A stretch of DNA of 64,000 bases from the NCBI GenBank assembly GCA_945859605.1, contig OX243821.1, forward strand, positions 1,651,992 through 1,715,991, written 5' to 3'. The DNA comes from Lumbricus rubellus (lineage: Eukaryota; Annelida; Clitellata; Crassiclitellata; Lumbricidae). The notes under the pieces are model-generated. The model saw only the letters and a program-made list of their open reading frames with translations, did no database searches and had not been told where the DNA came from. This document shows positions 34,401 to 43,043 of the stretch, in pieces; the stretch's first letter is position 1; the number at the start of each line of letters is the position of its first letter. Position numbers and translations under genes: made by a program.

Positions 34401-36255
34401 TTTTGACAATGATGATCTAATGCACTCATTCTAATGCCATGCTGGTGCTGCGCTAAGGAGATATTTAAACGAAAAAACCCGGTGGTTTCCATTTCTGGCG
34501 TTTTCAGCGTCCACAGCAGGCCTATACAGAATCGGTTCTGATAAAATTTGGAGATTATTTATTTTGCGGGAATGTTGACTGAACCAGTTAATTTACCAAA
34601 AATAAACGCCCAACGGTAGCCTAATCCTAATTAATATGTGTTGATATTTTTTAAATTTCCGCTTATGCTATTTGTTTGGAAAACAAGCAAATTTAAGTAG
34701 CAGAGGAAGCGCCAGTCATGGGAGCCCTCACATAAGAACCAGAGGGGCACTTGCCCCCTCGAAAACTAATTTTAATATTTTTGATTACTACTTTTGTTCT
34801 TTTAAAGAAATTTCTTCACACTGAGGCGCAAATGTTACCAACGATGCTCAAAGTAAAACTGTAAAATTTACATTTAGTTAAACTATGTGAAAAAATATTC
34901 GTGTTGTTAATATTTTGATTTGAATTTTTCATCTCTCGCTAAGACTATTGCCCGTAACCGTTGGGGTTAGCCCCCCCCCAACCCAGCCATCATGGAAAAA
35001 TATCTGGTGCCAGCCCAGAAGATTCTCCAGGAGTATTCAGCCTATAAATAAAGTCACGTGGTAAATTTCGGCGGGAAAATCTCCAGAACATACCTTGCAC
35101 GCAGTCGTAGTCAACATCAAGATACATCATGGAGATTTTTCCTGATGGCCTAACAAAGGTCACGTGCCACATTTTGGCGGGAAAACCTCCAGAACCGGTA
35201 CTTCATTCACTACTCGCATACCTTGGACGCAGTTATAATCTTCAAGATTTCCCCGCGTGGTCACGTGTAACATTTTGGAGAGAAAATCTCCATAACCGGT
35301 GCTTCCCCCACAACTCACATACATTGGACACACTCATAGTCAACTTCAAGATACATTTTTAGATTTTCCCGCGTGGTCACATGCTACATTTTGGCGGGAA
35401 AATCTCCAGAACCGGTACTTTCTCCACTACTCACGTACCTTGTACGCAGTCATAGTCAATTTTAATATACATCTTGAAAATTTTCCCGTGTGGTCACGTG
35501 CTACATTTAGGCGGGAAAAGCTCCATAACCGGTGCTTCCCCCACTACTCGCATACCTTGCACGCAGTCATAGTCAACTTCAAGGTACATCTTGGAGGTTT
35601 TCCCGAGTGGCCTAACAAAGGTCACGTGGTACATTTTAGCGGGAAAACCTCCAGAACGGATACTTCTTTCACTACTCACATACCTTGGACACTGGCCTCG
35701 TGAGCTACACCGGTAAGCGAGAGCAGCATTCGTCTGTTGGATACAATGGACTGCGGTTCAAGCCCCGGGCTGGGAGTTGACATTCAGGGATTTAGATATC
35801 TCGGGCTAGCACGCATGGGACGCGGTGGCGCAAGCTGCTGCGGAGCGACCTTGGGCAAGTTGCTTACCCATCATTGTCCGTGGGGAAGGCAACGGGAAAC
35901 CTCCTCACTCATCTTATCCCCAGGGGCGTAAAAGCCAATGAACCTGCCTTCGGGCAGAGAACCCTCATCATCATACCTTGCACGCAGTCATAGTCAACTT
36001 CAAGATACATCTTGAAATCCTTAGCGCACGGTTGTTGTATAGAATCAATGGCCGCAACGAGTAGGCTGCACTCCCTGCGTCCGGTGCATTGAGCGTCAAG
36101 GTGGTAGGTAACGTCGGCCCTGCATCCGAGCGCCTCAGCGTAGTTGGACGACACGCACCGACCGGGTCTCATGCGACCGTAGGCGGCAGAACGGATGAGG
36201 AGAAGCTCGGTTGGTGAACGGCATTCGAGATTCATAGTTTCCCAGGAACAGTGTT
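22049..36255 (-). CDS. Membrane receptor-like gene: SUEL lectin - CUB - sushi - TM - tail
   Basis: Six exons join in frame on the minus strand: 36255-35977, 32690-31560, 31046-30885, 30539-30483, 23900-23813 and 22445-22049. The first four introns are phase 1 and the last phase 2. Domain order is an eight-cysteine rhamnose/galactose-binding lectin domain, a CUB domain interrupted by a GDxRQ-type repeat, a four-cysteine CCP module, a short linker, one hydrophobic helix (IIVSILIGIVLGIVTGTVLM...) with a basic stop-transfer, and a ~130-residue cytoplasmic tail with scattered Cys and Ser. This predicts a type I surface protein binding glycans or proteins. The first modelled exon begins mid-codon, so at least a signal-peptide exon lies upstream and was not found. 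The exact domain order is unfamiliar to me. Introns are loaded with repeats. Confidence 0.75.
22727..22815 (-). mobile_element. SINE family A, 3' fragment
   Basis: Minus-oriented tail 'tgtgcacttgttatagcgtc' to 'gagcggacactgcttcgg'. The head is missing. Lies in the last intron of the receptor gene. Confidence 0.65.
23010..23295 (-). mobile_element. SINE-like element with tRNA-like head (family D)
   Basis: Minus strand from 23285: 'gggtccgtagctcagttgag' (A box) and 'acccgggttcaagcctcaca' (B box GGTTCAAGCC), followed by unrelated body sequence. The acceptor stem does not close, so it is not called a tRNA gene. Confidence 0.5.
23393..23615 (+). mobile_element. SINE family A, full length
   Basis: GTGGGGCGCGGTGGTGTAGC head, B box GGTTCGAATTC, 'aaggaccttgagcaagtcct' body and 'gaagaggcgctataacaagt' tail. 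In the receptor's last intron, antisense to the gene. Confidence 0.85.
23813..23900 (-). CDS. Exon: transmembrane helix
   Basis: 88 nt, TGTCTTTTAG to CCAG|GTAACG. It encodes IIVSILIGIVLGIVTGTVLM and then IIIHLLKT; with the next exon the flank becomes K-T-R-N-M-R-R-R. That is one ~24-residue hydrophobic helix followed by a basic stop-transfer, giving type I orientation. Confidence 0.8.
23935..24165. repeat. (GAT)n/(GAC)n/(GGA)n trinucleotide tract
   Basis: Interspersed gatgat, gacgac and a terminal (GGA)n of about 60 bp, beginning ~35 bp upstream (gene sense) of the TM exon acceptor. A minus-strand poly-Ser frame here is an artefact. Confidence 0.9.
24228..24300. repeat. (TA)n with inverted symmetry
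   Basis: Alternating TA blocks with 'gttatat...atataac' arms capable of cruciform formation. Confidence 0.85.
25835..25895. repeat. (ATG)n microsatellite
   Basis: Pure ATG repeat running into AATAAT. The homologous spot in the second unit (27285-27335) is shorter and interrupted. Confidence 0.9.
26020..26160 (+). mobile_element. SINE family C fragment
   Basis: 'tttgtaggctgctattagcg', 'gttaagtttaattaagatta', 'ctgcatagcttg' and 'gcgtttcattaaag', then an ATT tail. Lies between the two duplication units. Confidence 0.6.
27520..28570 (+). mobile_element. SINE family C, split by a hAT MITE
   Basis: Head 'tggcacattggataacacat' at 27527-27548 and B-box region 'gagttcgattcccgatgtcc' at 28397-28416 are separated by the insertion at 27557-28374. 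The body and tail follow to about 28570 ('ctgtctgttctgttagtagt'). Confidence 0.7.
27557..28374. mobile_element. hAT-type MITE with ~220-bp internal tandem repeats
   Basis: 818 bp, ends CAGTGCTTAAAGTGT and ACACTTTAAGCCCTG, exact 8-bp duplication GGCATGGG at 27549-27556 and 28375-28382. Inside are about 2.5 tandem units that start 'gtaagct(t/c)cc(c/a)' and contain 'gcgaccagc(a/g)cattttt' and 'gtcttttt cagtgtcgcaa'. No transposase. Confidence 0.9.
28580..29060. other. No gene seen
   Basis: Intronic to the receptor gene. 28795-28850 ('cagtttcagcaggtcgcg', 'gtcatgggagt') is shared with 45368-45400. Otherwise featureless. Confidence 0.4.
29068..29493. mobile_element. hAT-type MITE
   Basis: 426 bp, ends CATGGGCGGATACAG and (inverted) CAGAGGCGGATCCAA, exact 8-bp duplication CCCTCAAT at 29060-29067 and 29494-29501. 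Confidence 0.8.
29908..30205. mobile_element. Nested pair of SINE family A elements
   Basis: A plus-oriented copy supplies the head at 29908-29922 and the tail at 30140-30205. A minus-oriented copy (29923-30138) is inserted into it, leaving GGGGCGCGGTGG and CCACCGCGCCCC facing each other. Confidence 0.75.
30483..30539 (-). CDS. Exon: extracellular juxtamembrane linker
   Basis: 57 nt, TTTTGCAG to AATG|GTAATG, phase 1/1, reading QRSSEVTVTFSAYDELRN. It joins the CCP exon and the TM exon with correct split codons on both sides, which is the main reason to accept such a small exon. Confidence 0.65.
30885..31046 (-). CDS. Exon: sushi/CCP domain
   Basis: 53 codons between CATTGAGCAG and CAAG|GTTTTT. 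It has four Cys with a Trp between the third and fourth (GCADL...VDCPLT...LRCQDGVWIG...GNC), the standard CCP layout of complement regulators and receptors. The donor GTTTTT is weak. Confidence 0.75.
31200..31480. repeat. (GATT)n, (CATT)n and (CA)n simple repeats
   Basis: Consecutive tetranucleotide tracts, then (CA)~30 at 31353-31418, in the intron between the CUB and sushi exons. Confidence 0.95.
31560..32690 (-). CDS. Exon: CUB domain split by a coding minisatellite
   Basis: 1131 nt with no stop, phase 1 both ends. The N-part has DCRHGN...VTQSFGYLALLPGP, then ICSWTVVTERGRQLVIAWKT; the C-part has QCPVELAFWDG, PVCVG and a final FILQFQ. This matches the CUB plan (four Cys, C.W.I....G....L.....F, then DG, CG). 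Residues ~81-290 of the exon are ~42 units of G-D-x-R-Q inserted between the two halves. Confidence 0.75.
31826..32451 (-). repeat. 15-bp coding minisatellite (GDxRQ)n inside the CUB exon
   Basis: Units of 'ggagacggtcgtcaa' vary mostly at the third residue (Gly, Ser, Val, Asn, Arg). The unit length keeps the frame, and no stop occurs in ~630 bp on the sense strand. Degenerate units (QEEGRS, GGSQ) lie at the 5' side. All six frames are nearly open here, so the antisense ORFs are shadows. Confidence 0.9.
32820..33500. other. Intron sequence, no exon seen
   Basis: TATTGTATTG and GTATTG runs at 32825-32920, then AT-rich sequence. 'agaacggaaaagtgcgcatg' and 'agagcgcaaaagtgcgttcg' at ~33210/33260 are a diverged direct repeat. 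Confidence 0.4.
33510..33565 (-). repeat. LINE/SINE-A tail
   Basis: 'tttatatagcgcctcttcaa' and 'gcaatctactcagaagcgct', minus orientation. Confidence 0.65.
33885..34295. mobile_element. LINE/SINE tail, (GAAT)n array and tRNA-like SINE head
   Basis: 33915-33960 is a plus-oriented tail ('ttgaaggggcgctctataaa'), then (GAAT/GAGT/GAAC)n to 34127. 34135-34290 on the minus strand is a SINE whose head has 'actgtagtggtaagttcg' (A-box-like) and 'gcaggttcaaatctaact' (B box). Confidence 0.6.
34320..34990. other. No gene seen
   Basis: Intronic. 34735-34760 ('gaggggcacttgccccct') and 34970-34982 (poly-C) look like transposon ends but I could not pair them. Confidence 0.35.
35060..35690 (-). repeat. ~117-bp tandem array of the lectin exon's 3' end plus donor site
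   Basis: Five units start near 35563, 35446, 35330, 35229 and 35101 (spacings 117, 116, 101, 128). Each carries, on the minus strand, a copy of the codons for (K)MYL(E/D)VDYDCVQ followed by (A)AG|GTATG-type donor sequence, then ~75 bp of former intron ('gtgagtagtg...', 'tggcgggaaaa...ccgg'). The array directly follows the real exon, separated from it only by the SINE at 35691-35973. Confidence 0.85.
35691..35973 (+). mobile_element. SINE family B (tRNA-derived) abutting the lectin exon donor
   Basis: Head 'cctcgtgagctacaccggt' (A box), B box GGTTCAAGCCC, body 'gagcgaccttgggcaagttg' and (ATC)n tail. The duplication ATACCTTG(G/C)AC flanks it. Its tail lies within a few bases of the receptor exon's 5' splice site. 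A second copy is at 44238-44521. Confidence 0.85.
35977..36255 (-). CDS. Exon: SUEL-type (rhamnose-binding) lectin domain
   Basis: 92 full codons between TTCCTCCTGTAG and CAAG|GTATGA. Eight cysteines are spaced as in the Gal_Lectin family. The characteristic blocks are present: 'RSAAYGR' (family (A/S)xYGR) after the second Cys, 'CTGRREC' and 'QPCAKDFKMYLEVDYDC' (family DPCxG..KYL.V.Y.C). Domains of this type bind L-rhamnose or D-galactose in extracellular lectins and in latrophilin-type receptors. Confidence 0.85.
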
Positions 36256-36886
36256 CTACAGGAGGAAGATACATAATGAGTTTGTTGTTGTTAGTAAGTG
36301 TGTGTGCTTGGGAGGGGGGGTGTTGTGGGTGTCTGCATGTGTGTGTGTGGGGAGGGGTGTGTGTGTGTGTGGGAGGGGTGTGTGTAGGAGGGGTTGGCGT
36401 AGTTGTGTTAGCGTGTATGTATGTGTGTGTGTGTGTGTGTGTAATTGTGCATGCATGTTGAATATTAATTTTTAATAATCTGAATTAGTTTTATTTCAAA
36501 CTGACGCAATGGCAGCAATGCGGTATGAGTGCGATAAACCGATGATCACAAGATACATGTACTACATGTACATGGGTTGAATCTAACTGCATGTGGCAGC
36601 AAGCAGAGCGCCCATCACGTCCTACTACTCAGATTACCAACGCCATCTGCCGATTGAAAGGTTGAATAGATCTTTTGTGAGCATGGCGGGAAGCGAAACT
36701 TGAACCGTGCAATTTTCAGAATATATATTTACCATTTCTGTACACCGTTCCATATATAATTATATATAAATATACATTATACATATGTTTATATAATTAT
36801 ATAATTTTTTATATATACTTTATAATTATATGCATATTCATATTATGTATTATGTATATATAAATACACACAAGCCCCATGTGCGT

Positions 36887-36900
<14 letters not shown>
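36256..36900. other. Region upstream of the receptor lectin exon
   Basis: 36290-36450 is GT-rich ((GTGT)n with G runs). 36480-36880 is AT-rich. No signal-peptide exon or promoter motif could be identified. Confidence 0.4.
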
Positions 36901-36968
<68 letters not shown>

Positions 36969-36985
36969 GCACACACACACAACGC
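36889..36985. repeat. (TA)n then (CA)n microsatellite
   Basis: About 68 bp of pure TA followed by an ACACAC run. Confidence 0.95.
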
Positions 36986-37009
36986 CCACAGCGTCACCAC
37001 CAATTAGCC

Positions 37010-37480
37010 GCCGGTGTTAGCGACTCAATGCTTTTAACGGCCTTTCGTATTTAAGTGTCGATTCGTACGTGTCCTGAATGGCCTTCCACAGATTAGATGA
37101 TCACACTCAAAAAGGATTGTGTTGTTGATATGGAACCACTCTATCCTTAGGAAGATGTCTTAGGCTCGTAGACCTACTGAAGTATACCCTCTTCCGTCGG
37201 ACTATACGACCTGCCTATAGGACTAAGCATTTGGACAAAACTCTCTGACTAAACACAGCGCTCGTGATTAAGCTGTTGCCCTGCGCTTTGCTGTCGAGTG
37301 CGTTCTAGAAAATGGAGATTACGATTATGGTTCGAGCAATGAGTGGCACTGGTTTATGCTATTATTAATTTGAATATACATGTAATATTGCAATACAGTG
37401 AAAAAGTATTTGTGTTACTACTATTATCAGAACTAATGTTTTCTTAGCTAGGCCTATGTTTCTTATAATGATAACTAAGT
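37010..37480. other. No gene seen
   Basis: Nothing beyond short chance ORFs. Confidence 0.4.
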
Positions 37481-37484
37481 TGTG

Positions 37485-37910
37485 GAATGGATGGAGGAGT
37501 GTAAGAAAATAGGAGGAGGAATAGATAAATGTTTGAGAGGAAATAGGAGAAGGAATGGATGTAGTAGGGGGAAATGGGAGGGTTAGAAGGAGTAGGTAGA
37601 AATATTGAAGTTGTAATTAAAGGAAAAAAAGTGTGAGGAAATAGGAGGCGGGATAGAAGATTTAGGTTGAAAATTGGAGAAATGGAATGAGTGGAAGGAC
37701 TAATAGGAGGAAGAATAAAAATGCTGGGAGGAAAATGGGAAAATAGGAGGAGTAATTAAAGGAGGAGGAAATTGGAGGAAGAATGTAGGAAGTAGTTGGG
37801 AAAAAAGGGAGAGAAATTGGAGAGGGAATGGATAATAGATGAAAAGGAGGGTGGAATAGGTAAATAATTGGAGGAAGAGAAAGAAAAATAGGGGATGAAT
37901 GGGAGATAGA
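37485..37910. repeat. Purine-rich degenerate repeat
   Basis: 'aataggagga(g)gaat' and 'ggagaaat' units on the plus strand, diverged, with a similar block at 38245-38350. The minus-strand Pro/Ser ORF is an artefact. Confidence 0.7.
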
Positions 37911-38459
37911 CCTGTGCCGTTTTGGACCGCGTACGCCCATGGGCGGAGTTTGGTTTCCGTTCTTGGGAGGGCTTATGCCTTCCTGGGGGCTAAGCCCGGA
38001 AAAAGATACAATTTTCATGATAAAAAAGCTGAAACTGGGCCTTCTTGGAGGGGCTTAGCCCACCTAGCCCCTGATAAACTCCGCCCATCCGTATGCCTTA
38101 CCGAAAGCGTGTTAGGGAAGTTTAATCAAGCAGTTTGTCGGGTGGTATTATTATGGCTTACATTGATCAACCAAAATGTCCTATGAACTTGAACGTTCTG
38201 CGCATACTAAACGCCGAGGGATGATGAAGGGAGTGGCCACTGTGACCTGGAGTATCTGGGAAAGATAGGAGGAATAGAAAGAGGGGGTGGAAGGAAGGTG
38301 GAAGGCGAGAGGTTATGGGGTAGATTAAGGGGTGGTGCGGTGTAATAGATGGGGGTTGAGGAGTGTGCACGCGCACGTGGAAGGTGCTAAGTGTTTCTGA
38401 TTGTTTCTGCGGGATCTATATTAATTGAGAGATGGATGTTAGAGAAGGAAACAGAGAAT

Positions 38460-39485
38460 GAAGGAAGAGGAGGAGGAGGAGGAGGAGGAGGAGGAGGAGG
38501 AGGAGGAGAAATAGGAGGAGGTGGTGGAGTAAGAAAACGCGAAGAAGGAGGAGTTGGAAGAAGACGTGGAAGAGGAGAAGGAAGAGGAGGAGGAAGAAAA
38601 GGATGAAAAGGAGGAGGAAGAGGAAGAGAAAAAATAGGAGGAGGAGGAGGTGGAGGAGGAAAAGGAGGAAAAGAAGGAGGAAGAGAAAAAATAGGAGGAG
38701 GAGGAGGAGGAGGAGGAAAAGAAGGAAAAGAAGGAGGAAGAGAAAAAATAGGAGGAGGAGGAGGAGGAGGAGGAAAAGGAGGAAAAGAAGGAGAAAGAGG
38801 AAGAGAAAAAATAGGAGGAGGAGGAGGTGGAGGAGGAAAAGGAGGAGGAAGAGGAAGATACAAAATAGGAGGAGGAGGAGGAGGAAAAGGAGGAAAAGGA
38901 GGAGGAAGAGAAAAAATAGGAGGAGGAGGAGGAGGAGGAGGAAAAGGAGGAAAAGAAGGAGGAAGAGAAAAAATAGGAGGAGGAGGAGGAGGAGGAGGAG
39001 GAAAAGGAGGAAAAGAAGGAGGAAGAGGAAGAGAAAAAATAGGAGGAGGAGGAGGTGGAGGAGGAAAAGGAGGAGGAAGAGGAAGATACAAAATAGGAGG
39101 AGGAGGAGGAGGAAAAGGAGGAAAAGGAGGAGGAAGAGGAAGAGAAAAAAGAGGAGGAGGAGGAGGAGGAGGAAAAGGAGGAAAAGAAGGAGGAAGAGAA
39201 AAAATAGGAGGAGGAGGAGGAGGAGGAGGAAAAGGAGGAAAAGAAGGAGGAAGAGGAAGAGAAAAAATAGGAGGAGGAGGAGGTGGAGGAGGAAAAGGAG
39301 GAGGAAGAGGAAGATACAAAATAGGAGGAGGAGGAGGAGGAAAAGGAGGAAAAGGAGGAGGAAGAGAAAAAATAGGAGGAGGAGGAGGAGGAGGAGGAGG
39401 AGGAAAAGGAGGAAAAGGAGGAGGAGGAGGAGGAGGAGGAGGAGGATGAGGAGGAGGAGGAGGAGGAAGACGAGGACGAGAGATA
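38460..39485. repeat. 1-kb polypurine (GGA/GAA) array with 228-bp higher-order period
   Basis: Almost pure purine on the plus strand. ~60-bp subunits 'agaaaaaataggaggagg...aaaaggaggaaaag' are arranged in a longer pattern. The marker 'ggaagatacaaaataggagg' falls at 38857, 39085 and 39313 (counting from its 'gata'), i.e. exactly 228 bp apart. Translated Pro, Leu or Arg/Lys ORFs are artefacts. Confidence 0.95.
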
Positions 39486-39779
39486 ACACTCTCTGAAATA
39501 GGTAAATCCGACACCTTTTTAAAACCTTTTATATTGAGACAACATTGCTTATAATAAGCTCAAGTGTTTTAAACATAATATAGACAGACACCCTTTTTAA
39601 ATGAATATTTTATTCATATGATGTCGCTACGTATCACATATTTAGATTCTGTCGTTTGATAACGCTAAACTTTTGGAATAATAATAAAATTTACCAATAA
39701 TTGCTTCACGGCGGTCATTTGAACTGCAATTCTTGATATAAAACAATGTTATTTAAAATTTATTAGATAACCCTGTTAA

Positions 39780-40758
39780 CCCTCGGGCTACCAGGGGGGG
39801 GGGGGGTTGTAACCACCCCCACTAGGTTTTTCCCAAATAAAACTTTTTGCGTTTGGAATAAAATTTTGACGTTTTAGGTAGCTGTAGAGGATTCATTTGC
39901 GCACATTTTGAGCTAAAATGTGTGATGATATACCATACCATTCAAAAGTTATACCCGATATACCCGAGGCACCAGGGGAGGGGTGGATACCACCCCCTTA
40001 GATTATCGGCTATATCTTATCCGTCCTTTGACATGAAGAGACACAAATTACACCATTCTGTAGAGGGAATGTGGGGCTACATTTTGGTGGTCACGGAGTT
40101 GTCTTTTGACAACCGGAAGTGCTCAAAATAAATTAAAATATATAAAGAGGTGTTTTATTTTCATAAAATATTCATGTTTTTCCTATTAAAAATTATTCAT
40201 AATTAATTTTCAAGAGAAATAAATTATGCCATTCTATAGAGGGCACTTAGGGCTATTTGTTGATACTAATAAATTTGATATTTGATGACCGGAAGTGCTC
40301 AAAATAAATTTAAATGTGTGAAAATGTTGGGTTTTTTTTACAACGCAAACCGATAAGTCTGCGTAAACGTTTTTCAGCAGCTAATACATGTTTTTTCTTT
40401 TTATTGTAATTAAAACTATCTTATTACTAGTTTTTATAGTTGGATATTGGACTTTATTATATGTAAACTATTTTTAAATAAATAAATTATGTTAAAAACA
40501 CAGAATCTAATATTTTGCTTATGCGAAAGTATACATTTTGTGGAATCGACGGGCGCCTTCGGTAAAAAATTCATAACTTCGGGGTGCTTTCATATATTTT
40601 AAACCTAAATATACCATTTTGTGCAGAAATGAATGCTGAATCCATTGGTGTATTACAGGTTATGATATCTCAAACCAAACCCAAAATCCAGGGGGGGTGG
40701 TAACCACCCCCCCCCCCTTGGTAGTCAGTGTTACAAAAAAAGCTTGGTAGCCCGAGGG
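39780..40758. mobile_element. piggyBac-type non-autonomous element, copy 1
   Basis: Ends CCCTCGGGCTACCAGGGG and ...TTGGTAGCCCGAGGG, flanked by TTAA at 39776-39779 and 40759-40762. Sub-terminal G/C runs and repeated 'accggaagtgctcaaaataa' inside. No transposase frame was seen, only short ORFs. 979 bp. Confidence 0.85.
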
Positions 40759-40759
40759 T

Positions 40760-40970
40760 TAACACAAACTATGAGCATAGGAAATGTAAGATGAACTATT
40801 TTAAGTTGTTAATGATTTAACAATTATGAATTTGTCATTCATTCAAATACCAGTCCTGTTGATGGTGTTTTTAGGATGATAGAAATTAGTTTTCGTTGCA
40901 TTGTATATTTTCATGTATTGTCGTCAACGGCCATTGAAGCCATAGGCATAGGTCGACGTTAAACTGTGGG

Positions 40971-41017
<47 letters not shown>

Positions 41018-41040
41018 TTTATGTTTCTGTCTAAGGTTGG
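40760..41040. repeat. Retroposon tail 'cgtcaacgg...gacgttaaac' and (TA)n
   Basis: 40915-40972 carries 'attgtcgtcaacggccattg' then 'gtcgacgttaaactgtggg', ending in AATAATA and (TA)~17. Same tail at 58525-58560, 59275-59340 and 60750-60805; this is a LINE or SINE 3' end. Confidence 0.6.
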
Positions 41041-41189
41041 CCATATCTCGTATCATACTCACATTAATTGGGCCAAAAATTTAAGGTTGGGCCTGACTTT
41101 GGTCCGCCTAAAAATTTTACCTTTAAAGCCTTAAAACCTCTTGATTCGTGCTCATTTAGTGTTTTTGAAAAATTTTCCCCCAAATTCTT

Positions 41190-41400
41190 TTTTCCTATAT
41201 ATAACTCGACTTGAGTCCAGTACGTGGCGCCACCTGGCCGCTCATTCGAGTAGTGACCAGTTGCAGCGACGCGGCGTTCACGCTGCAAGCTGCCGTCGCT
41301 CAACGGACAGAGTGACCACTGAATCACCTGCATGGGGTCACCGTATATTGCTCGCGGCACGGCACTGCGTCGCATCCTGCCGTCAACGAATAATAATATT
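41190..41400. other. GC-rich island, nothing identified
   Basis: Open in several frames on both strands ('RRVAATGHYSNERPGGATYW' on the minus strand). It ends 'ctgccgtcaacgaataataa' like the retroposon tail above, so it is more likely a SINE than an exon. Confidence 0.25.
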
Positions 41401-41836
41401 GACTAGTGTGTAAAATTAAGAATGTGCTTTTGACGAGCACCACTGCTCGTGTTATCTGTTATTTTATTTCAGCTAAAATTTCTCTCAACTGAACGATGTA
41501 ATTGATGCTTAGGAATTCATTACAAAGCCAATAATATATTTTTATTCAACGAACACTTAAGTCTAGCGTCCCATCTTTGCTAAGATTTCAATCTAATAAT
41601 TAACGACAATCCTCTTTTTTAGCCAGCGACATATAGTTTCGTCAGTTACTGTAGCCTAAATGACTTCGATACATTGGTTATTGTAGAATATTTTGCAGTT
41701 CATTAGCCCTACTCATTTGTCCAGGATTGGGGCTGGCGCTGGCAGAGTGCATGCAACCAGCAAGGGAGTTATGCAGAATATAAACACATTATCAAGACTT
41801 ACCAATAAATACTTTGGCGTCTTTTGGACAAATTAA

Positions 41837-42819
41837 CCCTCGGGCTACCAGGGGGGGGGTGGTATCCACCCCCCCCCCTAGGTTTTTCCCAAATCAAACT
41901 TTTTTCGTTCGGAATAAAATTTTGACGTTTTAGGTGGCTGTAGAGGATTCATTTGCACACATTTTGAGCTAAAATGTGTGATGATATACCATACCATTCA
42001 AAAGTTATACCCGATATACCCGAGGCACCAGGGGGGGGGTGGATACCACCCCCCCCTTAGAATATCGGCTGTATCTTATCCGTCCTTTGACACGAAGAGA
42101 CACCAATTACACCATTCTGTAGAGGGAATGTGGGGCTACATTGTGGTGGTCACGGAGTTGTCTTTGGACAACCGGAAGTGCTCAAAATAAATTACAATAT
42201 ATAAAAAGGTGTTTTATTTTCATAAAAATTTCATGTTTTTCCTATTAAAAATTATTCATAATTTATTTTTTAAGAGAAATAAATTATGTCATTCTATAGA
42301 GGGCATTTAGGGCTATTTTTTGATACCAATTAATTTGACATTTAATGACCGGAAGTGCTCAAAATAAATTTAAATGTGTGAAAATGTTGGTTTTTTTTAC
42401 AACGCACACCGATAAGTCTGCGTAAACGTTTTTCAGCATGTTTTACATGTTTTTTCTCTTTTTATTGTAACTAAAACTAACTTATTACTAGTTTTTATAG
42501 TTGAATATTGGACTTTATTATATGTAAACTATTTTAATTAAATAAATTATGTTAAAAACACACAAAATCTAATATTTTGCTTATGGGAAAGTATACATTT
42601 TGTGGAATCGACGGGTGCCTACGGTAAAAAATTTATAACTTCGGGGTGCTTTCATATATTTTAAACCTAAATATACCATTTTGTGCAGAAATGAATGCTG
42701 AATCCATAGGTGTATTACAAGTTATGATATCTCAAACCAAACCCAAAATCCAGGGGGGGGGTGGTAACCACCCCCCCCTTGGTAGTCAGTGTTACAAAAA
42801 AAGCTTGGTAGCCTGAGGG
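41837..42819. mobile_element. piggyBac-type non-autonomous element, copy 2
   Basis: Near-twin of 39780-40758 with the same ends (one change, CCTGAGGG) and TTAA at 41833-41836 and 42820-42823. 983 bp, same orientation, about 2 kb apart. Confidence 0.85.
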
Positions 42820-42823
42820 TTAA

Positions 42824-42965
42824 GGAGCGCCTTAGAGTCGGTGTGCATTCGATGCCATGGAGTTGGAAGGTCGAGGGTTCGAATCCACATCAGAAGGCTG
42901 TGTATTGACCCTGAGCATTAAGCAAGCTCTTCACACGCAATTCACTTGCAGTGAGTCGTGTTCTT
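42824..42965 (+). mobile_element. SINE head fragment (family A-like)
   Basis: 'gccatggagttggaaggtcg' and B box 'agggttcgaatccacatcag', then 'aagcaagctcttcacacgca'. It starts immediately at the TTAA of the preceding piggyBac element. Confidence 0.55.
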
Positions 42966-43043
42966 GTGTTTGCTTAATTATTAGACTCAATTGTAGTGTC
43001 ATGTGCCGTGTTATAATATGGCGCAATAAAAATAATATACATC

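Noticed and set aside
35494..35679. Second lectin-domain exon
   Set aside because: Only the last ~12 codons of the domain recur; the rest of each unit is intron-derived and no acceptor precedes it.
38387..39514. Long Pro-rich, Leu-rich and Arg/Lys-rich ORFs (up to 375 codons)
   Set aside because: They are translations of the GGA/GAA purine array in different frames.
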